Below are positions 47,312 to 57,592 of a stretch of DNA of 64,000 bases, piece by piece (the first letter of the stretch is position 1; each line of letters opens with the position of its first letter). Origin of the DNA: Apiospora phragmitis (taxonomy: Eukaryota; Ascomycota; Sordariomycetes; Amphisphaeriales; Apiosporaceae). Below the pieces are notes generated by a model. The model was given only the letters and a program-made list of their open reading frames with translations. It searched no databases and was not told the DNA's origin. The position numbers and the translations under genes were made by a program. The DNA lies in contig JAQQWL010000005.1 of the NCBI GenBank assembly GCA_038363925.1, positions 1,178,001 through 1,242,000 of the forward strand. Reading direction: 5' to 3'.

Positions 47312-48003
47312 ACACGGTCGGCTTTGGATCTGTTGTCGAATAGGACTACTACTACGGCTTGACGCTAGCCCTAGCTGCCACTGGTATGGCTAGCCATATA
47401 GGCATCGCGCTACGAGTTATCGAAGGACTATGACCATCTCCTCGCCTAAATCCAGAACTTCTAAGCGTATACGGCGGGACGCGATAAAGGTGGTAACTGG
47501 AGTTCCGGTGGAAACTGGATGAGATAGACGACTGTGGACAAAGACTATGCAGGAAGATGATGACCTGCGCATTTGTAATATTGAAGAAAAGTCATCTCAG
47601 TGTAGAGATGAATGATACCCACGTTCTCAGAGTTTTGACCCTGCCACTGCCACTGCCTGCCTCTCGTGTTGTCTGAGTCGGACGAGGAAAAGAGGCACCA
47701 GCATAGGTCAAACTCGGTTTAGAACAGCGCACCGCATCATGTAGTTTGATACAGAAGCTGTCTACCATGAACTCCGGTTGGCCAAAGGGGCTTCCAGCCT
47801 GAGCAATGATTCGTTGATAGGGCGAACAGCCTCTTGATAAGAAAGCGCCACGGGCTGGTACTACTGGATGTGTTTGATTGCATTCGGGTAAGGGTCAAAT
47901 GGTAAGGCTCCGGGGCGGCCGGGAATTTCCATCCAGAGCGGGGAGGGGATTGGCTGTTCGATACTAAGACCCCATACACATATTAGAGACTAAAGACCCC
48001 ATG
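47312..48003. other. Intergenic, nothing recognised
   Basis: This is the 3' flank of Arp1. The expected N-terminal ectodomain of the membrane-protein fragment that follows was not found here. Confidence 0.45.
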
Positions 48004-48412
48004 GGTATGTCATACAATCCGAGTCCCCCATTTTTGCAACCGCGACTACAACCTCTGAGGTGAAGAAGACCGTCGAAACTGGACCGGCGACTCCAACCCC
48101 TGAAGTGGTTGGCAAATCTGCAGCCGCTCCGGTTATTCCTATCCCCTTTTTGGAGCCGGCAGCAACGTCCTCCTCTCAAGCGGTGGCTGCTACCGGCGAG
48201 TTACCAGTATCAAAGTCTTCATATAGATCGGACATCGGCGGTCTCAGCGTCGGGCTCGGTATCGGCCTTCTGCTAATCGCCCTGCTGGGGCTCGGGTGCT
48301 TCTTCCTGTGGCGCCTCTAGGGTCGGCAGAAGGAGGGCCAAGGCCAAGGCCAAGCAGCAAGTCGATACAGAAATGACAGTACAGGAGGAGTTGTTGTGTA
48401 TGAAGGGTAGGA
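48004..48412 (+). pseudogene. Single-pass cell-surface protein, fragment (array copy 1)
   Basis: A Thr/Pro/Ala-rich stalk leads to the membrane segment VGLGIGLLLIALLGLGCFFLW. The cytoplasmic tail (GRQKEGQGQGQAASRYRND) follows only after a TAG at 48318-48320. The sister copy at 49.4 kb has TGG in that place, so this looks like a G-to-A nonsense change. No folded ectodomain or signal peptide remains. It is the most reduced of three paralogues in a row. Confidence 0.6.
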
Positions 48413-49023
48413 TACCGCAACTGCCGTCGAACAGTTGAAGAAACTTCTGGCTTGGCGACATGGTGATCTTTTTTTTCAGATGGACAACATGTCAGCAAGA
48501 TCGGCATGCAGGAAATCCCATTGCAGGAACGTAGGTTTCGATGCAGGTCATGTACCAATGAGCAAAGCAGACGCCGCGGTCAAGGAGGGCTGCAGTATTG
48601 TGCAGTACCTATCTCCCAGGTGGAATTGGATTGGAACATATGCCGCTCGACCCAATATATCATTACGCTGTATAAGTGGTGTGCTCCACAGACCCTTGGG
48701 GGGCCATCAGGCTCTCTCAATGGCATGTTCGGCTCTTGCCTACTTTACTTACCGGCGACATGACTTGAGGGTATGCGGCGTTATTTCCCGCTTCCCAGCA
48801 CTCTCGTTTTGCTTTCCAGTCTTCTGTCTTCTGGAGCCCAGTGATCCTGTTCCTATTTGCCCTTGCAAAACATCCTTAAATAAGGGGCGGAATACTTGCC
48901 CTGACGCTCGCCGCAGAGGTACTGCGGACGTTATCATGCCTCGTATACTACCAAGGCGGCGCTCTGCGCTTTTAGTATCATGGCTCCCTTGTCAGTCTGA
49001 AGGCGTTCCTAGCCAGGAGCCCC
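48413..49023. other. Between array copies 1 and 2
   Basis: Open frames cover this stretch, but none reads like a protein domain. The last part may hold a decayed ectodomain of copy 2 in another frame (LDLTPRAQPYTFTTTAGDAS, continuing past 49023). Confidence 0.35.
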
Positions 49024-49626
49024 ATGGGGGCGTCATACTTGACCTCACGCCGAGAGCACAACCCTACACTTTCACTACTACTGCGGGCGATGCTTCGCCT
49101 GATGCCGCCACCACGGTCCGAGGTCGACGCCATCATCGGCCGTCTCCCCTCCCTGCGCTCCCCTGCCACGATTACCGCCTCATTGCCGACGCAGCCGACG
49201 CCATTCCTCCCACCAGCCACGTCGTGGTCGAACGTGACTTCCACTGTCGTTATATCTCATTCACCCAAAAGCAGCGCCAACAGCAATGGCAACGGCAACG
49301 GCAGCGGCAGCGGCAGCGGCAGCGGCAGCGGCAGCGGGGACCTGAAGCTCGGACTCGGCCTCGGCCTGAGTACTGGACTGCCCCTCATTGCCTTACTAGG
49401 ACTCGGCTACTTCTTTCTGTGGCATCTCTGGACCCGGCAGATAAACCAGCAGGGCCAAGTTCACGCGCCAGCCGATCCTGAGAAGCAGCAGCAGCAGCAG
49501 CAGGCGGGCCGACATAATAGCGAAGGCGAAACGGCGACCGCGCCTCCTAGAGAGCTCCAATCAACGGAGCTCTACGAGGCCGAGGGGGCGTCAAGACGAA
49601 TAGGACCCGCGGAGCTGGGCATGTGA
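49024..49626 (+). pseudogene. Single-pass cell-surface protein (array copy 2), N-terminus uncertain
   Basis: The clear part is a Ser/Thr/Pro-rich stalk (SLPTQPTPFLPPATSW), a run of Gly-Ser from GGCAGC repeats (about 49285-49336), the membrane segment LGLGLGLSTGLPLIALLGLGY, and a tail with CAG repeats ending RRIGPAELGM. The end motif G-P-A-E-L-G recurs in array copy 3, which ties the two together. The more protein-like N-terminal text lies in a different frame before about 49110, so a frameshift or lost exon is likely. ATG 49024 gives 200 residues without a signal peptide. It is therefore probably not a working surface protein. Confidence 0.5.
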
Positions 49627-50533
49627 CCTTGTGTGTCGAACTATGGGCATGTCTTATTCCCCGGACCTTTACATTGATGCGTGTAGGGTGTATCTTGGTC
49701 GGCATTTTGACCATCAGGCTGGCCCCCCAGGGGGCGCTTGTCGTTAACCTGTCCACTGACTTGGTTGCTGTGCGGATCGTTTCAGAGGGCTGACGCCGTT
49801 GGGTCGTCGCGTAGCCGCCGGAAGACCAGAGAGCCGACAACACGCGCCACAGCTGAAACTAGTGCTTATTACTGGGTGCATTCAGATACCGATCAGCGGA
49901 TAAGGCTCTGAGAAGCAATGGATGAATTCAGCTTGGTCATATATGGCCGGGCGGCAAGAATAGGCTTTTGGGCTCGCAGTAGAATCCTGACAAGCGTGAG
50001 AGGCTGGAAGGGATAATTCGTGGAAAAAGAAAGGAAAGAAAAACCATAGAAGCGCCAAGGGCCGGCCCGGGAAAGGAACACGAGGAGACGGGTGGGAACC
50101 GATTCGTAGGGAAGGAGAAGCTTCCAATTGAACGAATAGTAGAAGATTCAGATTGATATCATCATCATATACTAGTAAAGGTCGTACGACGCTTTCTACC
50201 TCTGGAGGCTGTGATTAGAATGCATAGTCAGCATTCAGGTAATACCGGAATGTTGTATAACGTAAGTCTCACTGCGCATGCAAGGGGTGAACCGTTCAGC
50301 CCAACTCGGTAGAGACACTAGATGCTGCTGGTGTGTTGCACAAACGTCTAGAGGCTGTCGGACTTTCTCAATTCTGCGTGCATGGCTGGCGCTCCCCGGC
50401 TGGCATATTGACATACAGCTAGTATTAGTGCCCGCTCTGTCAAGGTCTCGGCCTTGTCATTCTTGACTCACATACTCTTGCATCGTTTCGTCTTATGTGA
50501 AACGACAGACAGAGACCTACTAGTATTATTCCC
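49627..50533. other. Intergenic between array copies 2 and 3
   Basis: No gene or repeat could be supported. Confidence 0.45.
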
Positions 50534-51572
50534 ACGCTACTGCTACGACGGCGCTCGGCTTTAACAGCGGCCGTAGCATGGCTGTATCTATACTCAGCAG
50601 GAGCTCTCGGCGCTTTGGTGTTTGTCAATCCAGCGCAGAAGTTCGAGGGTGATGCTGTGGATTTCGCTACCAACCCCGTCCACCCCGTCAGCTCGAACTT
50701 CAAAGTGGAGTGGACCACGGACGAAGTCCTCCAGTCCCCGCTCTCGCTTCTTCTCTTCCAGAACAACAGCCCTCCAGAGGATGCCGAGTATATCTTCCGT
50801 GAGTTCGCCAACGGCCACTTTGCTCTAACATTTGCAAGCTTGCTTTCTTAGTACGCAACATGCATATAGGCAATATCACGTTCCCCAACAAAAAGGGCAT
50901 CTGGCAATGGACTGTAGTCACGAATCAGACGCTGGACCACAGTAACGTCTTTAGCTTCAGCCTCTTCTTCGAGGGCAACGGAAACCCGAGGCCATCAGCC
51001 GGGAGTTCAACATCACCAGCTCGAGTATTAATGCCTCCGCCGCTCAGCCAACGTCACCATCACCATCGCCATCCAGCACTATCCAGAGCAGCAGCAGCAG
51101 TGTGGTCCTCATATCATCAACGACCGCCACCAGTAATTCTTCAGCGACACCAGGCAGCAGCAGCGGCCTCAGCGAAGAATAGAAACTCGGCATCGGCATC
51201 GGCCTGGGTGTCGGTATACCGCTATCCGCGCTCCTGGGATTCGGTTGCGTTCTTCTGTGGCGTCTCTTGAGTCCTCAGAAGGACAAGGAGCAACACCGAG
51301 ACTATGCCACCACCGGTGGCGGTTCCAGTGCTTACATCTCCGGGGACAAATACTGCCAAGATCGCGATGGTGATGTGGAGAGCCAGGAGCAACAGAAGCA
51401 GCATACAGGAGAGCTCCATCCAATGCCCCTGTGCGAGGTCGAGACTCCACCAGATGATTCTGTGATGCAGAGGCAAGGACGGGGACCGGCGGAGTTGGGC
51501 GCATGGGAGAGTGCTGAGCTGGCGGGTGATCCAGTTCATGCTATACTTGGGAGGGCAAATCACGGTAGATGA
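50534..51572 (+). pseudogene. Single-pass cell-surface protein (array copy 3), broken
   Basis: An ACG at 50534 stands where the ATG of a signal peptide (LLLRRRSALTAAVAWL) would be. The ectodomain VDFATNPVHPVSSNFKVEW runs into an intron (50799-50851) and resumes with MHIGNITFPNKKGIWQWTV. This is a build I associate with fungal surface proteins with an Ig-like or Kre9-like domain, a Ser/Thr stalk and one membrane segment. Near 50985 the frame shifts by one base into ISREFNITSSSINAS. At 51180-51182 a TAG interrupts SGLSEE-KLGIGIGLG just before the membrane segment GIGLGVGIPLSALLGFGCVL. The tail ends near GRGPAELGAWESAELAGD. Start loss, a frameshift and a nonsense codon make it a pseudogene. Confidence 0.65.
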
Positions 51573-52075
51573 TGTATCCGAGTTGAAGCGGGAAGGTGTA
51601 CACGTGTCATTTTACTGCAGGCATGGCTCGACTCAATACTAATCATTTAGGGGGCCGATCACGCGAGCCGATACCAAGCCGCCTTCCTCCAAGTCGATAA
51701 ACCGAATAATTTATGTATGTATTAGCACCAGTAGAACAAACCTAAAAGATGTCCATTTACATGACCTTATTTCGAAGTGGGAGTTGCGATAGCCCCCCCC
51801 CCAATGGGATAGCTGACTAGTCACAACCAAGTCTGCGCATTGCTCTGCCAGCCCAAAAGTCACGAGGAACAGAAGCAACGAAGCAAATGCAGGCGGAACA
51901 ATTGGAAACAGCAGCTGCTCATATCTGCCACGCCAAAAGAGGGACAGAGGACGCATCATCATGATCGCTCAACCAATGTTGAGAATCCATACCATAACTA
52001 CCACATTCATTACAGTCGAGTTCAGAGCACATTGGTGAACATCAACCTTATCGATCAGTCTTACAAGCCATCACA
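51573..52075. other. Intergenic upstream of the amidoligase-family gene
   Basis: A C-run at 51795-51803 and AT-rich sequence are present. This should contain the promoter of the gene at 52076. Nothing else was recognised. Confidence 0.45.
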
Positions 52076-53315
52076 ATGCCTGAAGACTCGGACATCTACT
52101 TCGGCGTCGAGATCGAGACGGTGGTTAAGATGGATCGAGGATTGGTCGGCGAACTCGACAACACCGACCACTTCGAGCCGTTCTGCGACGCTCAGAGCCA
52201 GATCTTCATTAACCAACTCAAACCCAAGCTTGACTCGCAACTCTTTTTCACCGATGACGACTATAGGCAATGGCAATTCTTCCGGGACCCATCCATCGAA
52301 GATGGTGGTGCCATCAAGCCTAGCGGTACGTTTGCCCAGTTCCCGAGTCTTTGCAGACAAGGCCCCCATCCCTAATTGCATCCTAATCACAGACTTCGCG
52401 GTCCCGCTGGAGATTAAATCCCGCGTTTTCTCCTTCGACAGCAGCGACGAGTAGCAGTCGGAGCTCCACGACGTCTGGTCGGTCATCGGCAGCGAGATAT
52501 TCACAGCGTACCCCAAGTTCTTCAAGAACTGTTCGACCCACGTCCACTTCTCCTTCCCCGAACAGAACGCGACCAACAAGCTCCTCGACTTCCCGGTCAA
52601 GAAGGCGCGGCTGCTGTTCCTAGCCGCCCAGGTGTTCGAGAAGGCCATTGATGACCTCATGCCCGGCGGCTGGCGGAACCGGAAGTATGCCGGAAGCCTG
52701 CAGACCCCCGGGTCGAACGAGTCCGAGTCCGAGTCCGAGGAGGGCAAGCCCAAGCCCAAGAAAGTGGACAACCTGTGCGAGTTCTGGCACCGCATGGAGC
52801 GCTGCGAGACGATGGCGCAGCTGGCCGGCACGGTCAACTTCACCGAGGGCTACGAGGAGGAGCCCAAGCGCAAGCGCGGCGACGCGCGCTACTTCAAGTG
52901 GAACTGCTTCAGCCACCGGCCCACGATCCACTACCGCACCGTCGAGTTCCGCCAGATGCCTCCCGCGCTCTCTCCCGAGGACGTCGAGCTCTGGATCCGG
53001 TTCGTCGCCGGCTTCGTCCGGGCCGCGGTCGCGGTCGACGCGCGTCGCATCGATGCCGCGGCGGCGATGGGCGTCGACGACATGGTCCGCGAGCTGTACG
53101 TCGGCGACAAGTCTTACACGTCCACGGCGGCGGACAGGGAGGCGATGGGCCTCGACGACATGGTCCGCGAGATGCACGTTGGCGACAGGTGCACGGCCCC
53201 GGCGGACGGGGAGGCGTTGAGGGCGTTCATAGGCGACAAGGTGCCGGCGGAGAATGGTTTCTGGGACGAGCTGGCGAATATCAAGGAGAAGATGAACTTG
53301 TTCTTCTGTGCCTAA
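52076..53315 (+). pseudogene. Amidoligase-family protein with one in-frame TAG
   Basis: Exon 1 (52076-52325) and exon 2 (from 52393) join in frame. Recognisable amidoligase pieces are DIYFGVEIETVV at the N-terminus, EDGGAIKPSD / FAVPLEIKSRVF across the splice, VWSVIGSEIFTAYP, CSTHVHFSF, the Tyr/Phe-rich YFKWNCFSHRPTIHYRTVEFR, and LSPEDVELWIRFVAGFVRAA. The family shares the glutamine-synthetase fold and makes amide bonds; the substrate is unknown for fungal members. TAG at 52452-52454 interrupts SFDSSDE-QSELHDVWS and would leave about 100 residues. The rest stays open to TAA 53315. The C-terminal part holds a duplicated block (VDDMVRELYVGDKSYTS and LDDMVREMHVGDRCTAP). A single CAG- or GAG-to-TAG change explains the break. 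I see no alternative splice that removes it. Confidence 0.75.
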
Positions 53316-53926
53316 TTAATGACTGGAGGCGTTCACTGTCCAGCTAGCGTTTTGATTATCATGGTACTTGCTAGTCTTTAATCAATACTTGCTTTCCCAA
53401 CTCAGCCGAGGGATCAACGACAATACGGTGGATTACTGCCTTTTCTGCCGACCCGAATAGTGGAGTCGACTATCGCGAGAAGCCTAGCTTCTATATAAGC
53501 TCGGCAAGTGACGTCACGACTATGTAAGTAGCCGGGCGTCAACAGCCTTTCGCATTGCGTATGTTTATGAATTGCCTATGGCGAGACGGTATCCTCGCAT
53601 ATTGGATGCAGCAACTTCTTCATTTGGTACTACCCATCGTAGCGCAGCGCCATTCTTGGTATCACAGAAACCTGGTCCTACTTCACGGCAGCATCCGTTT
53701 CACAAGTGGGCCTGTCCACGACGAAATTTGAGGACCTTGATTTCCGAGACACTAACCTCCGTCCGTAGGTGGCGTTCCCCCACCATCAACAACTACCGAG
53801 CACATACTGCACCCTTCATCCTCCATCCAAAGTCTATCAGTCACACACACCCACATACACCCACAAGGAAAGGATCGAATCGACACAGCAACAGCATCAC
53901 AGCAGCATCATCAGCACTGGAATACC
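53316..53926. promoter_or_regulatory. Upstream region of the MDR oxidoreductase gene
   Basis: This 611-bp region contains CTATATAAGC at 53491-53500 and a perfect GTGACGTCAC palindrome at 53509-53518. A CA-rich leader runs into the ATG at 53927. Confidence 0.55.
53509..53518. promoter_or_regulatory. CRE-type palindrome GTGACGTCAC
   Basis: This ten-base perfect palindrome contains the TGACGTCA core bound by fungal CREB/ATF-type bZIP factors (AtfA/Atf1 group). It lies about 410 bp before the MDR oxidoreductase ATG. An identical site lies before the paraoxonase-like gene. Confidence 0.6.
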
Positions 53927-55012
53927 ATGGCCGAATCCAAGGACACCGCTGCCCCCACAGGCGGCGCCCAGCACCAGAAAACCATGCGCGCCTGGACCTA
54001 CACCTCGGCCTCGCCCAACCTGGAGTCCTGTCTCCACCTGAGCGCCGACGCCCCGCACCCGAAGCCCCAGGGGATCTCCGCCGGCAGCCAGAAGAACGAG
54101 GTCCTCGTGCGCGTCACGGCCGCCACCATCAACCCCATCGACTACAAGCTGCCCGAGGGCCTCGGCGGCCTCGGCACGCGCGCCATGTTCGGCCACCCCG
54201 CCATCCCGGGCCTGGACTACGCCGGCGTCGTCGTCGCCGCCTCGTCGACCTCTAGCGATCTCACGGAGGGCACACCCGTCTTCGGCCGCTTGGAGCCCTG
54301 CCGCTTCGGCACCCTCGGCGAGTTCGTCATCGCGACGCGCGCGGGCTGCGCGCCACTTCCCCAGGGCGTGGACCCCGTCGACGCCGCCTGCGTCGGCACG
54401 GCGGGCCTGACGGCGTACCAGAGCCTCGCGCCCTACGTCGTGCCCGGCGACTCCGTCTTCATCAACGGCGGCAGCGGCGGCACGGGCACGTGGGGCATCC
54501 AGATCGCGAAAGCGCTCGGGTGCAAGGAAGTCGTCGTGAGCTGCTCGGCGGCCAACGCGGACCTATGCCGGCGCCTGGGCGCGGACGAGGTGATCGACTA
54601 CGCCACCCAAAACGTGACCGAGGTGCTCAAGGCCAAGGGCGCCGTCTTCAAGGTCTGCGTCGACAACGTCGGGTCCAGCCCGGCGGATCTGTACAAGGCG
54701 GCGGGCGCGTTCCTGGTGCCCGGCGGTCAGTTCGTCCAGGTGGGCGCTTCGGCGTCGCTGGGCGGGGCCAAGACGCTGGTCGAGCGTATGCTGCTGCCCG
54801 GGTTTCTGGGCGGCGGCCGGAGCAGGTTCAGCCTCATGATGGCCAAGAACGACCACGACGCGTTCGTGGGGATCGGCAAGTGGATGCAGGAGGGTACGGT
54901 CAAGCCCGTCGTCGACGAGGTGTTCGCGTACGAGGACGCGCCCAAGGCGTTCCAGCGGCTCAAGACGGGGCGGGCGAAGGGCAAGGTGGTCATTAAGCAC
55001 AACACATCATGA
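53927..55012 (+). CDS. Zinc-independent MDR oxidoreductase (quinone reductase-like)
   Basis: This is a single exon of 361 residues. The medium-chain dehydrogenase/reductase fold shows in NEVLVRVTAATINPIDYKL, GHPAIPGLDYAGVVV, LPQGVDPVDAACVGTAGLTA, the NAD(P)H-binding segment VFINGGSGGTGTWGIQIAKA, GADEVIDYATQNV and DEVFAYEDAPKAFQRLKTGR, ending KGKVVIKH. The zinc-binding cysteines and histidine of true alcohol dehydrogenases are not seen, which fits the quinone oxidoreductase/enoyl reductase branch. It would reduce alpha,beta-unsaturated carbonyls or quinones with NADPH in the cytosol. The start is the first ATG in a good context (ATACCATGG). It is intact, GC-rich, and lies in tandem with the paraoxonase-like gene. 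Confidence 0.9.
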   Translation: MAESKDTAAPTGGAQHQKTMRAWTYTSASPNLESCLHLSADAPHPKPQGISAGSQKNEVLVRVTAATINPIDYKLPEGLGGLGTRAMFGHPAIPGLDYAGVVVAASSTSSDLTEGTPVFGRLEPCRFGTLGEFVIATRAGCAPLPQGVDPVDAACVGTAGLTAYQSLAPYVVPGDSVFINGGSGGTGTWGIQIAKALGCKEVVVSCSAANADLCRRLGADEVIDYATQNVTEVLKAKGAVFKVCVDNVGSSPADLYKAAGAFLVPGGQFVQVGASASLGGAKTLVERMLLPGFLGGGRSRFSLMMAKNDHDAFVGIGKWMQEGTVKPVVDEVFAYEDAPKAFQRLKTGRAKGKVVIKHNTS

Positions 55013-55578
55013 GGCGGGAAAAGGAGGTTGGCCCTGAGTGGGATTTATTGAGGGGGTGCGGTGGAAAGAAGGAGAACAGATTGAACACTGGCTGCATTTC
55101 AGTGTCACAGACTATTGCGAATGGTTTTGACCATTTCATCCCGATCGCATTGATGACACGGATATACGTCTGACTTGTCGCATCCTTAAACGGCCCGGCG
55201 GAGAAAACACGAGGACAAAACACCGAGCGTCTACGGCGTAGCTGGAAAACTAATGTGGGCTCCACATAATAAGACGGGAGGATTGATTGCGCCGCCCCCA
55301 AATCGACTGCGATAGATGTTGCGCTTTCTTTTTCAAATGTAAATAATTCGTTCACTTGAGCAATTGCTATGCGATAATTGATCCTAATTATTAAACAAAT
55401 CCAACTCTTCTTCTATACCCTTCGCCCTAAACGGACAGTAGTGACGTCACACCCAATCGCTTTCACCTTACACCTCTTCGTCTTGGCATCTTACTTGTCG
55501 CAGATCACTCCAACGTAAGCTCAGCTCCCGGCAAACATCGTTATCACGCAAGCCGGCTACCCACGGAATCCAGACATC
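55013..55578. promoter_or_regulatory. Intergenic with a second GTGACGTCAC palindrome
   Basis: This is the 3' flank of the oxidoreductase and the promoter of the paraoxonase-like gene. The palindrome lies at 55441-55450, 129 bp before the ATG. Confidence 0.55.
55441..55450. promoter_or_regulatory. CRE-type palindrome GTGACGTCAC
   Basis: Identical to the site at 53509-53518. Here it sits at a typical promoter distance from the ATG at 55579, so stress-type bZIP control of this gene is plausible. Confidence 0.6.
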
Positions 55579-57116
55579 ATGGGCGGCCTGACGAACTTTG
55601 CGCTGGGCATACTCGCGGCCATCCTAGCGGGCCTGTACCAGAGCAATGTCCACTTCGTGCTGTACACGGGCGTCCGCCTCTTCCTCGGCGTCGGCCACAC
55701 GCTGGAACCCCTCAGCGCGTTTCCTGCTTACAAGTGCCGCCGGATCGAGGATGAGCGCCTGCAGGCCTGCGAGGACATGTGGCTCTCCGAGGCGACGAGG
55801 CAGCTGTTCCTGGCGTGTTCAAGCCCCAAGGGCCGACACCAGTGGTCACCCAAGTAAGTAAAATCCATGCTGCAGCAGGAAGCCCTGCGTGACAGACTAT
55901 GTACAGATATGCCTCACTCATTGTTAATACGGAGGTATGGCTCGTCATCTCAGTGGCGCCATTTTCAATGCCTCGGGCCGCAGCCTGACGGACCACGTCG
56001 CGGTGCTGGATATCGACGAGCCCGAGGGCGCGGGCTTCACCACCCGCGTCCTCGAGACACCCGGATACCCCGGCACGCACGGCGACGGGACCCTGAACCT
56101 TGTCGGCATGAGTGGTCATGACGATGACGATGACGGCGAGGTGCGGCTGTGGCTCATCGACGCCAAGCCATCGGTCGACCCCGCGACGGGCCGGGTTCTC
56201 GAGGATCAGGCCGCCGCGGGCGGAAACCAGACCGTCGAGGTGTTCAGGACGACCGGCGGACGCAAGGCCAAGGGGTTGGCGCACCTCGACAGCTTTTCGC
56301 ATCCGCTGATCATGACGCCGAACCGCGTGGCCGCCGTGGGGGACGACACGAATGCGTTTTGGATAACCAACGATCTTGGGCACAGCGAGAGCCGTTGGGT
56401 AAGTGACTGCAGCGGTTTACTTCCCCTTCTTTTTGTTGCCTGATTAGCTCACCAACACACGCCACTACAGAAACGCAACATATCCCCCATATTCAGTCAA
56501 GGCAGCGTCGCGCACTGCAGCAGCAGCGACCCGCAAACCTGCACGGCCGCCATCCCCAGCGGCCTCTCCTGGCCCAACGGGCTCGTGCAAAACCACCACG
56601 ACGGCCGCCTGTACGTGCCGAGCTCGATGCTGGGCACTATCGACGTCTACGCGCCGGCCAAGAATGGGTCCCTGCACGTGAAAGTCGACACGGTCGACGT
56701 CGGGTATTCTCTCGACAACCTCATGGTCGACAAGGACGGCGACGTCTGGGCCGCCGTCTTCCCGGTCGCCAAGGACCTTGGCGCGGCGTTCGACGACCCT
56801 TATGGGTCGCATGGCATCGCCGCCGCCGCGATGCGCATCCGGAAGGTCCCGAATGGCGGCGGGTACGAGGTGGACAAGGTACTCGAGGATGGGTTTGGGG
56901 AGGTCTTGCCCATGACAACGTCGGTCGTGCACGATGCGACGACGGGGAGGCTGTTTTTCAGCAGTGAGTTTCCTTTCCTCTTTCATCTTAAGGTCCCTTG
57001 CAGCCAGTGACCATTTGCCGGGCGCAAAATAAGGCAATATTAGGGCAAGCCACTGAACTGATCATTTGGCCAAAGGTGTTATTTCGCCTTTCATCGCAGT
57101 ATGCGACAAGGTGTGA
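55579..57116 (+). CDS. Paraoxonase/arylesterase-like beta-propeller protein
   Basis: Exons are 55579 to about 55855, about 55935-56398, 56471-56963 and 57076-57116. The N-terminus is one hydrophobic anchor (FALGILAAILAGLYQSN), as in paraoxonases that keep their signal sequence. Propeller landmarks are ACEDMWLSEATRQLFLACSS, SLTDHVAVLDIDEP, LAHLDSFSHPLIMTPNRVA, WITNDLGHSESRW, SGLSWPNGLVQ, and the end VISPFIAVCDKV. These calcium-dependent enzymes hydrolyse lactones and aryl esters. The last short exon was placed because it restores that C-terminus in frame. The junction of exons 1 and 2 is off by one base with the visible signals, so either a cryptic site is used or one base is wrong. The gene is otherwise intact. 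Confidence 0.8.
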
Positions 57117-57176
57117 ATGCTTGAGCGTGATTGAAAGGAAGGCAGTGCGTTCTGGCAAAAAGAGCAAAACATAATG

Positions 57177-57285
57177 TGGAGAGGCTGGGAATCGAACCCA
57201 GAACCTTTTCCATGCTGACTACACGATCTCGAGAAGAGAGAGTAGCGCATGCTAAGGAAACGTCATACCACTAGACCACATCCCC
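57177..57285 (-). tRNA. tRNA-Ala (AGC) with a 37-nt intron
   Basis: The 5' end GGGGATG at 57285 pairs with CCTCTCC at the 3' end, with discriminator A at 57177. The third pair is G:T, the G3:U70 identity element of tRNA-Ala. The A-box is TGGTCTAGTGG and the B-box GGTTCGATTCC. The anticodon stem TTTCC pairs with GGAAA around loop TTAGCA-T, giving anticodon AGC. The intron (57249-57213) lies just after position 37, as in nuclear tRNA introns. The mature length is 72 nt. One acceptor-stem mismatch is present. Confidence 0.88.
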
Positions 57286-57592
57286 TGTTAATTGATGGAA
57301 GCTTTGACTCTTATGCTGGTACTCATAGCGTGATGCGCATAGTCGCGGTGGGCGACGACGAGCAGGGAGAGAGAGTCCTGAGTCGTGTGGTGTGGATACT
57401 GGAAGGACCACGCCAACTGCCCCTACATAGGTGGACTGTGCTGCGGGTATATGCGACCTAACACAAGACTAAGAGGTGGTATACACAATCCTTCTTTCTA
57501 GGTTACGGCAACTCATGTTGCGGATCTACTCTGCGCCCACCAAGTTCCGCGCTGTTGGCATTGACCGTTCGCCCATGCAGCTCGCCTGGAAC

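Noticed and set aside
48435..49481. 348-codon frame across array copies 1 and 2
   Set aside because: The text shows no domain, crosses the GGCAGC repeat in the wrong frame and ends in Gln/Arg runs. Only the short piece near 49030-49110 might be a displaced ectodomain.
42786..57116. Secondary-metabolite gene cluster (monooxygenase, MDR reductase, paraoxonase-like, BBE oxidase)
   Set aside because: No PKS, NRPS, terpene cyclase, transporter or pathway regulator is present, and housekeeping genes lie between the enzymes.
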